Shown here: one piece after another, positions 1 through 5,918 of the stretch
Position numbering within the stretch: position 1 is the first letter of the stretch
Layout of the letters: each line of letters opens with the position of its first letter
Made by a program: the position numbers and the translations under genes
Notes under the pieces: generated by a model
Database searches by the model: none
What the model was told of the DNA's origin: nothing
Seen by the model: only the letters and a program-made list of their open reading frames with translations
Source: SZUA-430 sp044375275
GTDB lineage: Bacteria > Pseudomonadota > Alphaproteobacteria > Micropepsales > Micropepsaceae
Reading direction: 5' to 3'
DNA: 8,493 nt
Assembly (NCBI GenBank): GCA_044375275.1
Contig: JBILMZ010000151.1
Location: 1-8,493 of the forward strand

Positions 1-211
1 GTGATCTCAGGTCGGGCAGGAACTGCTCGAAGAAGCCGGCGATATTGGGCCAGCCGGCCGCCAGCTTGAACACATCAATCTGGGCGATCAGGGCCGAACC
101 GCCCATCAGGGCCGTGAAGACAAGCAAACAGATGACCTGCACCACGCGCGCCCGCGCGCGATGGCGCGCGAACGTCCGTTCAAAATCCCCCGTGACGCTG
201 GTTCCAGTCAC
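1..211 (-). CDS. phnE: Phosphonate ABC transporter permease PhnE, N-terminal part (cut by window edge)
   Basis: Seventy N-terminal residues of an inner-membrane permease; the rest lies beyond position 1. The identity rests mainly on position: it follows phnC and phnD directly, in the usual phnCDE order. The visible part fits a permease N-terminus. An Arg-rich cytoplasmic leader (RHRARAR, residues about 16-22) is followed by one hydrophobic segment at about residues 24-43, then a more polar stretch. The start chosen is GTG at 211-209, two bases after the phnD stop (TGA, 216-214), which suggests translational coupling. The ribosome-binding site is poor; only a GGTGG-like stretch lies upstream, inside phnD. 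The start codon sits within a predicted mRNA stem-loop, listed separately. In the family, PhnE dimers form the membrane channel driven by PhnC and fed by PhnD. I cannot confirm the permease motifs because they lie outside the window. Confidence 0.8.
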   Translation of the reverse strand, partial: MTGTSVTGDFERTFARHRARARVVQVICLLVFTALMGGSALIAQIDVFKLAAGWPNIAGFFEQFLPDLRS

Positions 212-213
212 GG
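153..213 (-). other. Two stem-loops at the phnD/phnE junction, one enclosing the phnE start codon
   Basis: Arms CCGTGAC (190-196) and GTCACGG (207-213) are perfectly complementary over 7 bp with a 10-nt loop. An inner CTGG/CCAG pairing around TT can replace the loop. In the minus-strand transcript the 5' arm contains the phnE GTG start (211-209). A second perfect 7-bp stem, CGCGCGC (153-159) with GCGCGCG (164-170) around a 4-nt loop, lies about 40-60 nt into phnE. That one overlaps Arg codons and may be only a by-product of coding sequence. Inference: the first hairpin could lower phnE translation relative to phnD, as is common for permeases against their binding proteins. Confidence 0.45.
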
Positions 214-1167
214 TCAGCGGCCACCGCGCCTTGCTGCTTCCTCGGCTTTGCGCATGTCGATGATGACCTGGTAGTCAGCGTGCGTTACAGGGGCGAAGCC
301 CGGCCCATCGCCAGATACCATCGCGCGGAAAGCCTGCGGGTTCTCCTTCGGCAGGTCTGTCAGCGCCTTGACGAGCGCATCCTTGAAGCCCTGGGGCAGC
401 GCCTTGCGAACGACTACCGGTCCGTTCAGGATGGGACCGGCTTTCCAGATGATGCGCAGGTCCTTCATGTCAAAGAGCTTCTGCTCAGCCATGCGCCGCA
501 GGATGCCACGGCTGTAGCCTTCGGCCGGGTCTCCGACGCCGGACGCCCAGGTCACGCCTGCATCGGCCTGGCCTTTAATGACTGCAATGACGCCCTGGTC
601 ATGGCCACCGGCAAAGAGCGGCTTGCCGAAGAACGTGTCCGGGTTGAGTCCCTCGGCGCGCATCGCATGGCGCGGGAAGAGGTAGCCCGACGTCGAGTTC
701 ACATCGGCATAGGCGAGTGTCTTGCCTTTGAGGTCGGAAAGCTTGCGGAACGGGCTCGACGCTTTAACGAACAGCACGGAATAGTATCCCTTCGAACCGT
801 CGATCTCGACATTGGTGAGGATCGGTTCGACCGCGCCTTTCGTTTGCGTCCACATCATCGCGTAGTTTGAGGGCCCCACCAGCGCCACGTCGATCTGGCT
901 GGCGAACATCGCCTGCGCGACACCATTGTAGTCCGACGCGTTGAACACCTTTGCCGGAACACCCAGCTTCCTGCACATGTAGTCCGTGAACTGCGTGAAG
1001 CCTGTGCGCGCCTCGCTGGAGGTCTCCGGTGTCGTGAACCCGAAACGCGCTTCCGGCGCCTCGGCTGCCCATGCGGGCTTCTTGGCACCACCGGTGCAAT
1101 CGGCCTGCGCAACGCCTGCGAATGCAAGGCAGAGCATCGCTGCCGCCAATCCCAATGCAATCTTCAT
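214..1167 (-). CDS. phnD: Phosphonate/phosphite-type periplasmic substrate-binding protein PhnD
   Basis: A 317-residue extracytoplasmic binding protein that would deliver a phosphonate, phosphite or phosphate-ester ligand to the PhnE/PhnC transporter. Residues 1-22 form a Sec signal peptide (MK, hydrophobic core, AQA cleavage site before Asp23). The mature protein shows PhnD-family marks: NSTSG at 157-161, matching the Ser-Thr-Ser loop that grips the phosphonate oxygens in E. coli PhnD, and His189 in GGHDQGV, matching the family's binding-site histidine. The upstream ATG at 1197 would add ten polar residues before the signal peptide. I prefer the ATG at 1167-1165 because GAGAGG (1182-1177) lies 9 nt upstream and the signal peptide then begins correctly. 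It sits 57 nt after phnC and 2 nt before phnE. The exact ligand cannot be decided: phosphonate and phosphite binders share this fold, and no breakdown genes are in the window. Confidence 0.92.
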   Translation of the reverse strand: MKIALGLAAAMLCLAFAGVAQADCTGGAKKPAWAAEAPEARFGFTTPETSSEARTGFTQFTDYMCRKLGVPAKVFNASDYNGVAQAMFASQIDVALVGPSNYAMMWTQTKGAVEPILTNVEIDGSKGYYSVLFVKASSPFRKLSDLKGKTLAYADVNSTSGYLFPRHAMRAEGLNPDTFFGKPLFAGGHDQGVIAVIKGQADAGVTWASGVGDPAEGYSRGILRRMAEQKLFDMKDLRIIWKAGPILNGPVVVRKALPQGFKDALVKALTDLPKENPQAFRAMVSGDGPGFAPVTHADYQVIIDMRKAEEAARRGGR

Positions 1168-1224
1168 GTGCTTGTTCCTCTCATTCATTTCAGACATTTC
1201 ATAGCCCTTGCCTGCCGCAGCGCT

Positions 1225-1974
1225 TCAGGATTGCGCAGGTGCCTCGTACACCAACTTGATCGTCGCCTCGCTCAACTGGGATGGCAGGCCATCAAACACG
1301 ATCCGGCCCGCCCTCATGGCCACGATGCGAGTTGCATAGGCCATCGCGATGTCAAGATCATGAAGGTTGCAAAGTACCGGGATTCCGTCGGCCTGCGAGA
1401 TGGCCTTTAGCGTATCCATCACGGCCGTGCTGTTGGTCGGATCAAGGGAGGCGACCGGTTCATCAGCCAGGATCAGGCCTGGCTCCTGGAGCAGGGCACG
1501 TGCGATGGCGACCCGCTGCTGCTGCCCGCCTGACAGGGTCTCCGCACGCTGGAAGGCGGCTTCGATCATCCCCAGCCGCTCAAGCGCCTGGACGGCCATT
1601 GCCCGCTCGGCAGGCGTGAAGCTCTTGAACATCGAGGCCCAGACTCCCCGATGGGCCAACCGCCCAAGAAGCACATTGGTGATCACGTCGAGCCGTGGCA
1701 CCAGATTGAACTGCTGGAAAATCATGGCCGCCCTTGCCCGCCACGCGCGCAGTGCGGCGCCTCGCAGCCGGCGCACGTTGGTCTTGCCATAGGTGATGGT
1801 GCCGGCATCCACCGGCGTGAGCCGGTTGATCGCCCGCAGAAGGGTCGACTTGCCTGCTCCTGATCGCCCGATGATGCAGATGAACTCGCCCGGCGCGACA
1901 GACAGCGAAACGCCGTCGAGAGCACGCTTGGCACCGAAGTTCTTCACCAGGTCCTTGATGATGAGGCTGACCAC
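1225..1974 (-). CDS. phnC: Phosphonate ABC transporter ATP-binding protein PhnC
   Basis: A 249-residue cytoplasmic ATPase of normal family length that powers phosphonate-type import with PhnD and PhnE. All nucleotide-binding elements are intact: Walker A GRSGAGKST at 36-44, Q-loop FQQFNLV at 86-92, signature LSGGQQQR at 147-154, Walker B LILADEP at 167-173, D-loop SLDP at 176-179 and switch His205. The segment between Q-loop and signature (LLGRLAHRGVW, then a positively charged helix) is typical of PhnC. The reading frame stays open upstream to 2235, but that extension is low-complexity and unlike PhnC. The start chosen is GTG at 1974-1972, with AAGGGA (1986-1981) six nt upstream, so the protein begins just before the usual first strand (SLIIKDLVKNFG). 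It is the first gene of the operon and diverges from the P450 gene. No convincing PhoB box was found upstream. Confidence 0.93.
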   Translation of the reverse strand: MVSLIIKDLVKNFGAKRALDGVSLSVAPGEFICIIGRSGAGKSTLLRAINRLTPVDAGTITYGKTNVRRLRGAALRAWRARAAMIFQQFNLVPRLDVITNVLLGRLAHRGVWASMFKSFTPAERAMAVQALERLGMIEAAFQRAETLSGGQQQRVAIARALLQEPGLILADEPVASLDPTNSTAVMDTLKAISQADGIPVLCNLHDLDIAMAYATRIVAMRAGRIVFDGLPSQLSEATIKLVYEAPAQS

Positions 1975-2065
1975 GTCGTGTCCCTTGACGGATCTGAAAG
2001 ACTGAGGGGAATGGAATGCTGCCCCGCCCCCCCAGACATTCAGCACTGGATTGCACATTCGCACA

Positions 2066-2094
2066 GTTCTGTCGCTTTTGCGACGGGACAGAAC
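2066..2094. promoter_or_regulatory. 29-bp dyad, candidate operator
   Basis: Arms GTTCTGTC (2066-2073) and GACAGAAC (2087-2094) are perfect 8-bp inverted repeats around a 13-nt spacer. The spacer takes part in a nested inverted repeat, GTCGC (2071-2075) with GCGAC (2080-2084). The dyad lies 92 bp from the phnC start and about 150 bp from the P450 start, a position from which one regulator could act on both promoters. No regulator gene is in the window and the motif is not one I can assign to a named family. Confidence 0.45.
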
Positions 2095-2157
2095 AGCCGG
2101 AAGACGCAGGCTCCCTTCGTTGGCAGGCGCCCGTCCCCCCCCCGATGCTTGAGTTGC

Positions 2158-2187
2158 GCGTGCGGCGGGTGTATGCCCGCCGCGTGC
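2158..2187 (+). other. GC-rich hairpin in the probable P450 leader
   Basis: GCGGCGGG (2162-2169) and CCCGCCGC (2176-2183) form a perfect 8-bp stem around the 6-nt loop TGTATG. Two wobble pairs and two Watson-Crick pairs extend it to 12 bp in RNA (2158-2187). It ends about 60 nt before the P450 start. There is no T-run after it on either strand, so it does not look like an intrinsic terminator. It could be a leader structure, an operator for a dimeric repressor, or a GC-content by-product. Confidence 0.45.
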
Positions 2188-2233
2188 CGGTGTCCCGCGC
2201 GGCCTCATGCTGCAAACTGGTTCCTGCCAGCGC

Positions 2234-2240
2234 AAGGAGG
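2234..2240 (+). promoter_or_regulatory. Ribosome-binding site that fixes the P450 start
   Basis: AAGGAGG matches the full anti-Shine-Dalgarno complement and lies 6 nt before GTG (2247-2249). This decides against the upstream in-frame ATG at 2016, whose extra 77 residues are unlike any P450 N-terminus. Confidence 0.85.
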
Positions 2241-2246
2241 GGATTC

Positions 2247-3641
2247 GTGACTTCCGCTCTCGTAACCGCAGACCACGTGGCCGGCGAACAGCCGGTTTAC
2301 CCTCCGTCTCCTGCCGTACCAGCCAAAGATCTTTCCACGCTGCAGCTTGTCATCGGCACGCTGCGGTCGAACGTGGCCATCTGGCCGGACGATGCCTTCG
2401 ACAACCTGGTCAACCAGCGCACGACACTCGGCCTCACGGGGCTGCTGGTCAGCGATCCCGCGTGGGTGCGCCATGTGATGGTCACCAATGCATCGAACTA
2501 CCGGCGCCCGTCGACCGTACGGCGTGTTGCCGTTCCGGTTGGTGGCAATGGCCTGTTCCTGGCTGAAGGTGACGACTGGCGACGGCAGCGGCGGATCCTT
2601 GCGCCGAGCTTCACACCGGCGAGCCTCGACATTCTCGTGCCTCACTTCCACGAGGCGGCGCTGCACCTGTTGCGCGGTATTGAGGGATCTTCGGAAGCCA
2701 ACCTCTCGGAGGCCTTTCAGGACACTGCGCTCGAGGCCGTCCTGCGCGCGCTGTTCTCGATGCCGGAGGCCGCCGCCCGCCAGAAACTCAGCCGCCTTGT
2801 GCGCCACTTTATCAACGGGCCGGGGCGGCCCGGCTTTCTTGACGGCTTTGCGACGACCGACACGTCATTCGCCTTCGCGTTGGGACCGCGTCGCCGTTTC
2901 CAGAATGCGTGGTTTGGCGAGATCGATGCCATTGTGGCGGCGCGACGATCAAAGCCCTCGGCTTCCGGTTTCGGGGACATGCTGGACCATCTGCTGGCGC
3001 TTCGCGATGCCGAGACAGGCGAAGCCCTTGCTGACGCCGAGGTCCGCGACCAGTGTGCCACCATGTTCTTTGCGGGGTCGGAAACAACGGCGCGCCTGAT
3101 GTTCTGGGCGAGCTACCTGCTCACGCTCGACCGGAATGAACAGGATCGGGTGCTGGCGGAGATCGCCGCGTATCCACCTGACCGCATCCGCACACTCAAG
3201 GACCTCGACCACTGGCCGCGACTGAGGAATGTTCTCTACGAGGCGCTGCGGCTCTATCCGCCGCTGCCACATATCATGCGCGAAGCCATCGGGCCTGACC
3301 GCATCGGTTCGTATGACGTCGCACCGCGCGACCAGGTGTGGATGAGCGCCTGGGTGATGCACCGGCACCGGAAGTTCTGGGACAAGCCGACGGCGTTCAT
3401 GCCCGATCGTTTCGCGGGAAAGGTGGCGCCCTGGGTGCAGATCCCCGGCTATGTCCCCTTTGGCTTTGGTCCGCGCATCTGTATCGGCCTGAACTTTGCG
3501 CTGGCCGAGGCGCAGATCGTGCTGGCGCACCTGCTGCAACGATATGGGCTCAGCACAGGCCCACGCCCGGTCATGCCCATCGGGCGCGTAACGACGGAGC
3601 CGGATCATGAGCCGATGTTCGGGTTGACGCGGCGGCACTGA
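2247..3641 (+). CDS. Cytochrome P450 monooxygenase (soluble)
   Basis: A 464-residue haem-thiolate monooxygenase with no signal peptide or membrane anchor, so probably cytosolic. The P450 landmarks are in order: helix-C WRRQRR at 111-116, I-helix oxygen-activation motif AGSETT at 276-281, K-helix EALR (ExxR) at 332-335, a PDRF meander motif at 386-389, and the haem loop FGFGPRICIG at 405-414 with Cys412 as axial ligand. All catalytic residues are present. The AGSETT I-helix and YEALRLYPPLP region resemble the CYP4/CYP102 side of the superfamily more than the short camphor-type enzymes, and the length fits. It lacks a fused reductase, and no ferredoxin or reductase gene is visible, so electrons must come from elsewhere. 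It appears to be a single-gene transcription unit, divergent from phnC and convergent with the operon that follows. The substrate cannot be predicted. Confidence 0.95.
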   Translation: MTSALVTADHVAGEQPVYPPSPAVPAKDLSTLQLVIGTLRSNVAIWPDDAFDNLVNQRTTLGLTGLLVSDPAWVRHVMVTNASNYRRPSTVRRVAVPVGGNGLFLAEGDDWRRQRRILAPSFTPASLDILVPHFHEAALHLLRGIEGSSEANLSEAFQDTALEAVLRALFSMPEAAARQKLSRLVRHFINGPGRPGFLDGFATTDTSFAFALGPRRRFQNAWFGEIDAIVAARRSKPSASGFGDMLDHLLALRDAETGEALADAEVRDQCATMFFAGSETTARLMFWASYLLTLDRNEQDRVLAEIAAYPPDRIRTLKDLDHWPRLRNVLYEALRLYPPLPHIMREAIGPDRIGSYDVAPRDQVWMSAWVMHRHRKFWDKPTAFMPDRFAGKVAPWVQIPGYVPFGFGPRICIGLNFALAEAQIVLAHLLQRYGLSTGPRPVMPIGRVTTEPDHEPMFGLTRRH

Positions 3642-3664
3642 AGGGTCGAGCTGCTTGAGAAACG
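3642..3664. other. 23-bp convergent gap, no terminator seen
   Basis: The P450 stop (TGA, 3639-3641) and the stop of the minus-strand operon (TAG, 3667-3665) face each other across 23 bp. I see no stem followed by a T-run on either strand. Transcripts from both sides may therefore overlap at their 3' ends or rely on Rho. Confidence 0.6.
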
Positions 3665-4036
3665 CTAGTCCTTCGTCGCAGCAACCAATCCGAGCGCTAC
3701 CTGCCGTTTCCTGGGCAAGCCTTCTGACACGATCCTGTGAGACTGCCGGATGTAGGCCTTGAGGTCCCGCTTGTTCAGGCCCGGCTTTCCATAGTGCTGG
3801 ATCCATTTCATGCCGCGTGATGCGAGATATGGGGCCGGACGAAGGCCCGGTTGTTCCCTGAGCATCTCGTAGGCGACGTCGCTCACCTTGAACGTGATCG
3901 CCGCCGTGCCGGTGTCCCAACCGCCAATGGCAAACACTTTGCCGCCGACCTTCCATACATGTGACCCACCCCACTGCACGACATAGGTTGTGGCCGGCAG
4001 TCCGCCGCAGAACACGTTGAACTCCTCGTATGTCAT
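3665..4036 (-). CDS. MmcQ/YjbR-family (DUF419-type) small protein
   Basis: A 123-residue protein resembling the MmcQ/YjbR family, which has a CyaY-like fold and no settled biochemical function. The features that suggest this are the N-terminal MTYEEFNVFC helix, the GGSHVWKVGGKVFAIGG beta segment (residues about 23-39), the TFKVSDVAYEMLRE stretch and the later RGMKWIQHYG with a helix rich in basic residues; length also fits. The start is ATG at 4036-4034, overlapping the esterase stop as ATGA. GGGAAGGG (4052-4045) lies 8 nt upstream, so it has its own good ribosome-binding site. It is the last gene of the operon. Its presence with three hydrolytic or oxidative enzymes is unusual, and it may simply be co-transcribed. 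The longer reading frame continuing upstream to 4420 is antisense-phase noise inside the esterase. Confidence 0.8.
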   Translation of the reverse strand: MTYEEFNVFCGGLPATTYVVQWGGSHVWKVGGKVFAIGGWDTGTAAITFKVSDVAYEMLREQPGLRPAPYLASRGMKWIQHYGKPGLNKRDLKAYIRQSHRIVSEGLPRKRQVALGLVAATKD

Positions 4037-4989
4037 CGAGAATACCCTTCCCACAGCCACTCGAGAGCGCCGGGCAATGTTTGCTCCAATACGCGTGGGT
4101 CGAAATGGCGGCCGCCGAGGGACAGGGTGAAACGGTATTGGTAGCCCTTGGCGGCGAGGGCTTCGGCCATGCGCTTGTTGGCAAGAGGCCAGTTGTGCCA
4201 GGTCTCTTCGGGGTCGTCGGCGTGCAGATCCTTCTCGCCGACTTCCAGCCATACGCGCAGCGGCTTGCGCGTGGTGTTGGGGATCAGGGTCGCGTGATAC
4301 TCCCACGCGCCGCGTGGATGGTCCGGATCGGGTGGCGATTGCTGGTTCACATAGGTCCCTGAATACGACAGCACGCGCCGATAGCGTTCCGGATGGAACC
4401 ACGCCATCGTGAACGCGCACGCTGCGCCGGAGCTCACGCCCATGGTTGCGCGGCGCTCCGGGTCCTTCGTCAGGCGGATGCCGGTTTCGGTTTCGACGCG
4501 AGGTAGAACCTCCGTCTCGATGAAGTCGCTATAGCGTCCCGACAGCGTGTCATACTCCAGCCCGCGCTGTGAGCCTTGCGCATCACCGCCGCCGCTGTCG
4601 ACGAGGATTGCGACCAGCGGCGGCACACGCCGCGATGCGATCAGGTTGTCGAGCACGATGGGCAAGATGTTGAGATAGGCGTGCCCATCCTGAACAACCA
4701 TGAAGGTCGCGTTCTGCGCGTCCACGCCGAAGGGCACATAGACCCACACCGTCCGGAGCCAGGGCGCTGCGAAAGACTGCTCGTGATCCGCGGCTGCGAT
4801 GCGGTTGCCGTAGGCATCGCGCCGGCGGGTGATCTCGTTCTCCAGGCGCCTGATGCCCGGATAGATCCTGCTGTCGGTGGAGGACATCACGAAGGCATGG
4901 ACGCGCCCTTGCGGCACGCCGGGCTGGCGCGTGCACTCCGGCGCCGGCACGTAATGCGGGCCGATGACAGCGTCGTTGGGGCCACTCAC
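4033..4989 (-). CDS. Esterase-D/enterochelin-esterase-like alpha/beta hydrolase
   Basis: A 318-residue serine hydrolase of the putative-esterase (Fes/esterase D) type, with no export signal. The N-terminal part VIGPHYVPAPE...GVPQGRVHAF (residues 8-33), then SRIYPGI, is typical of a Fes-like subgroup and supports the long form. The core shows VWVYVPFG (81-88), the nucleophile elbow GVSSG at 184-188 with Ser186, LEVGEKDLH at 248-256, where Asp254 is the likely acid, and His295 in GGRHFD as the likely base. The start is GTG at 4989-4987, overlapping the dioxygenase stop as GTGA. Its ribosome-binding site is weak, so translation probably depends on coupling. An internal ATG at residue 35 would remove the conserved N-terminal segment. 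It would cleave a carboxyl ester or related acyl bond made or exposed by its operon partners; the real substrate is unknown. Confidence 0.87.
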   Translation of the reverse strand: MSGPNDAVIGPHYVPAPECTRQPGVPQGRVHAFVMSSTDSRIYPGIRRLENEITRRRDAYGNRIAAADHEQSFAAPWLRTVWVYVPFGVDAQNATFMVVQDGHAYLNILPIVLDNLIASRRVPPLVAILVDSGGGDAQGSQRGLEYDTLSGRYSDFIETEVLPRVETETGIRLTKDPERRATMGVSSGAACAFTMAWFHPERYRRVLSYSGTYVNQQSPPDPDHPRGAWEYHATLIPNTTRKPLRVWLEVGEKDLHADDPEETWHNWPLANKRMAEALAAKGYQYRFTLSLGGRHFDPRVLEQTLPGALEWLWEGYSR

Positions 4990-5918
4990 GATCGTGCCAT
5001 CGCCGCGCGGTACGGAGACAGGTCCCACTCCGGATAGCGGACCTGCGCGCGTGCCAGCGTCGTCTCGGTCCAGAACGGATCGCCGGGACGCTGCACGCCG
5101 AAACAGGCGAGCTGCTCGGGTGTTGCGATGCTGAACACCTCGCGCCATGGCCGCGTGTGGTGGAACTGCCAGGCGTGGAAGCCGATGCTTTCGTCGCCCG
5201 CCTTCTTGAAGCAGGCCATCACGGCAAAGCGGCAGCCATTGGGCGCCGTGAGGTTGGTGCCGCGATGGTAGACGTCAATCGAATAGGGAATGGCCGTTCC
5301 GGCTCGCGCGGCGCTGGAGCGCCCGTATGGCCTGAGCGCTGCCTGCAGCGCGGCATGCGCGGTCGGGTCATTGCTGAGCGACGCCTCGGGACCCGCCACC
5401 TTTGCGCTGTCTGTTCGGGTGACATAGTGCATGGCGCCGTGAGCGTCGCTGACGTCCGTGAAGTAGCTGATGATCGTGACCGAGTTCCTTCCCACGTCTT
5501 CGGACGGCACCGTCAGCGTGTGGTTGGAGAAGTCGCAATGGAAGGGCTGGTCATAGTCGGAATCGCCCGTGAACTTAGCCCAGGCCTGGCACTGGTAGAG
5601 ATGCACATGATCCGTATTGAGCGCAGCCTTTGCGAAGGCGATCTGTGCCGGATGCACGCCGATCAGGTTAAGCGCGGGCGTGCCTTCGAACGGAATGGCG
5701 TCCAGCGTCTGGAACTGCGTCTTGTGAAAGCGCCCGACCTGGTCCGGCTTCTTCTTGTCGAGAGCCTGGTCGGCACCGGCGCTGCGGCCGAAGACCTTTT
5801 CGAAGTCCGCGCGGACGGCGGTTACTTCGTCGGCGGTGAAGAAATCCGGGATGAGCGCCACACCCTCGCGCCGCCAGGTGTCGATGTCTTGCGGTGTGAA
5901 CCGGGGACGCTGTGTCAT
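4986..5918 (-). CDS. PhyH-family Fe(II)/2-oxoglutarate-dependent dioxygenase
   Basis: A 310-residue oxygenase of the phytanoyl-CoA dioxygenase family, which hydroxylates an unactivated carbon while turning 2-oxoglutarate and O2 into succinate and CO2. The N-terminus FTPQDIDTWRREGVALIPDF (7-26) is the family's typical opening. The iron triad is visible: His127 and Asp129 in FHCDF, and His218 in DVYHRGTNLT. Arg230, twelve residues on, is the expected 2-oxoglutarate carboxylate ligand. The start is ATG at 5918-5916, overlapping the amidohydrolase stop as ATGA, with GGAGG (5931-5927) 8 nt upstream. The frame is open further upstream, but that part only overlaps the amidohydrolase gene. It is the second gene of the operon. 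Family members act on acyl-CoAs, free acids, alkaloids, halogenation substrates and even 2-aminoethylphosphonate, so the substrate is open. Confidence 0.9.
   Translation of the reverse strand: MTQRPRFTPQDIDTWRREGVALIPDFFTADEVTAVRADFEKVFGRSAGADQALDKKKPDQVGRFHKTQFQTLDAIPFEGTPALNLIGVHPAQIAFAKAALNTDHVHLYQCQAWAKFTGDSDYDQPFHCDFSNHTLTVPSEDVGRNSVTIISYFTDVSDAHGAMHYVTRTDSAKVAGPEASLSNDPTAHAALQAALRPYGRSSAARAGTAIPYSIDVYHRGTNLTAPNGCRFAVMACFKKAGDESIGFHAWQFHHTRPWREVFSIATPEQLACFGVQRPGDPFWTETTLARAQVRYPEWDLSPYRAAMARS

Larger units (their letters stand above)
1975..2246. promoter_or_regulatory. Divergent intergenic control region between phnC and the cytochrome P450 gene
   Basis: This 272-bp gap must hold the promoters of both phnCDE and the P450. 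It contains a 29-bp dyad (2066-2094), a strong hairpin (2158-2187), a C7 run (2027-2033) and a C9 run (2135-2143). A weak plus-strand candidate promoter is TTGCAC (2051-2056) with a 17-nt spacer to a poor -10 (GCTTTT), overlapping the dyad. No clear sigma-70 pair is visible for phnC. Reading frames through the gap on both strands are extensions of the flanking genes and do not look like real coding sequence. Confidence 0.6.

Noticed and set aside
2066..2094. Alphaproteobacterial LexA box (GAAC-N7-GAAC)
   Set aside because: The GTTC/GAAC elements here are inverted and far apart, not direct repeats with 7-nt spacing.
1975..2235. Upstream extension of phnC
   Set aside because: The extra 87 residues are low-complexity and unlike PhnC; GTG at 1974 has a ribosome-binding site and gives normal family length.
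2016..2246. Upstream extension of the P450 from ATG 2016
   Set aside because: A full AAGGAGG site sits 6 nt before GTG 2247, and the extension is Cys/Arg-rich with no P450 or membrane-anchor character.
1975..2246. PhoB (Pho) box upstream of phnC
   Set aside because: CTGTC-like elements occur, but as an inverted pair rather than as 11-bp-spaced direct repeats, so I do not call it.
3642..3664. Bidirectional terminator between the P450 and the minus-strand operon
   Set aside because: No stem of useful length and no T-run on either strand.
2949..4184. Minus-strand open frame (411 codons) across the P450 3' end and the MmcQ gene
   Set aside because: It overlaps two well-supported genes in other frames and has no recognisable domain.
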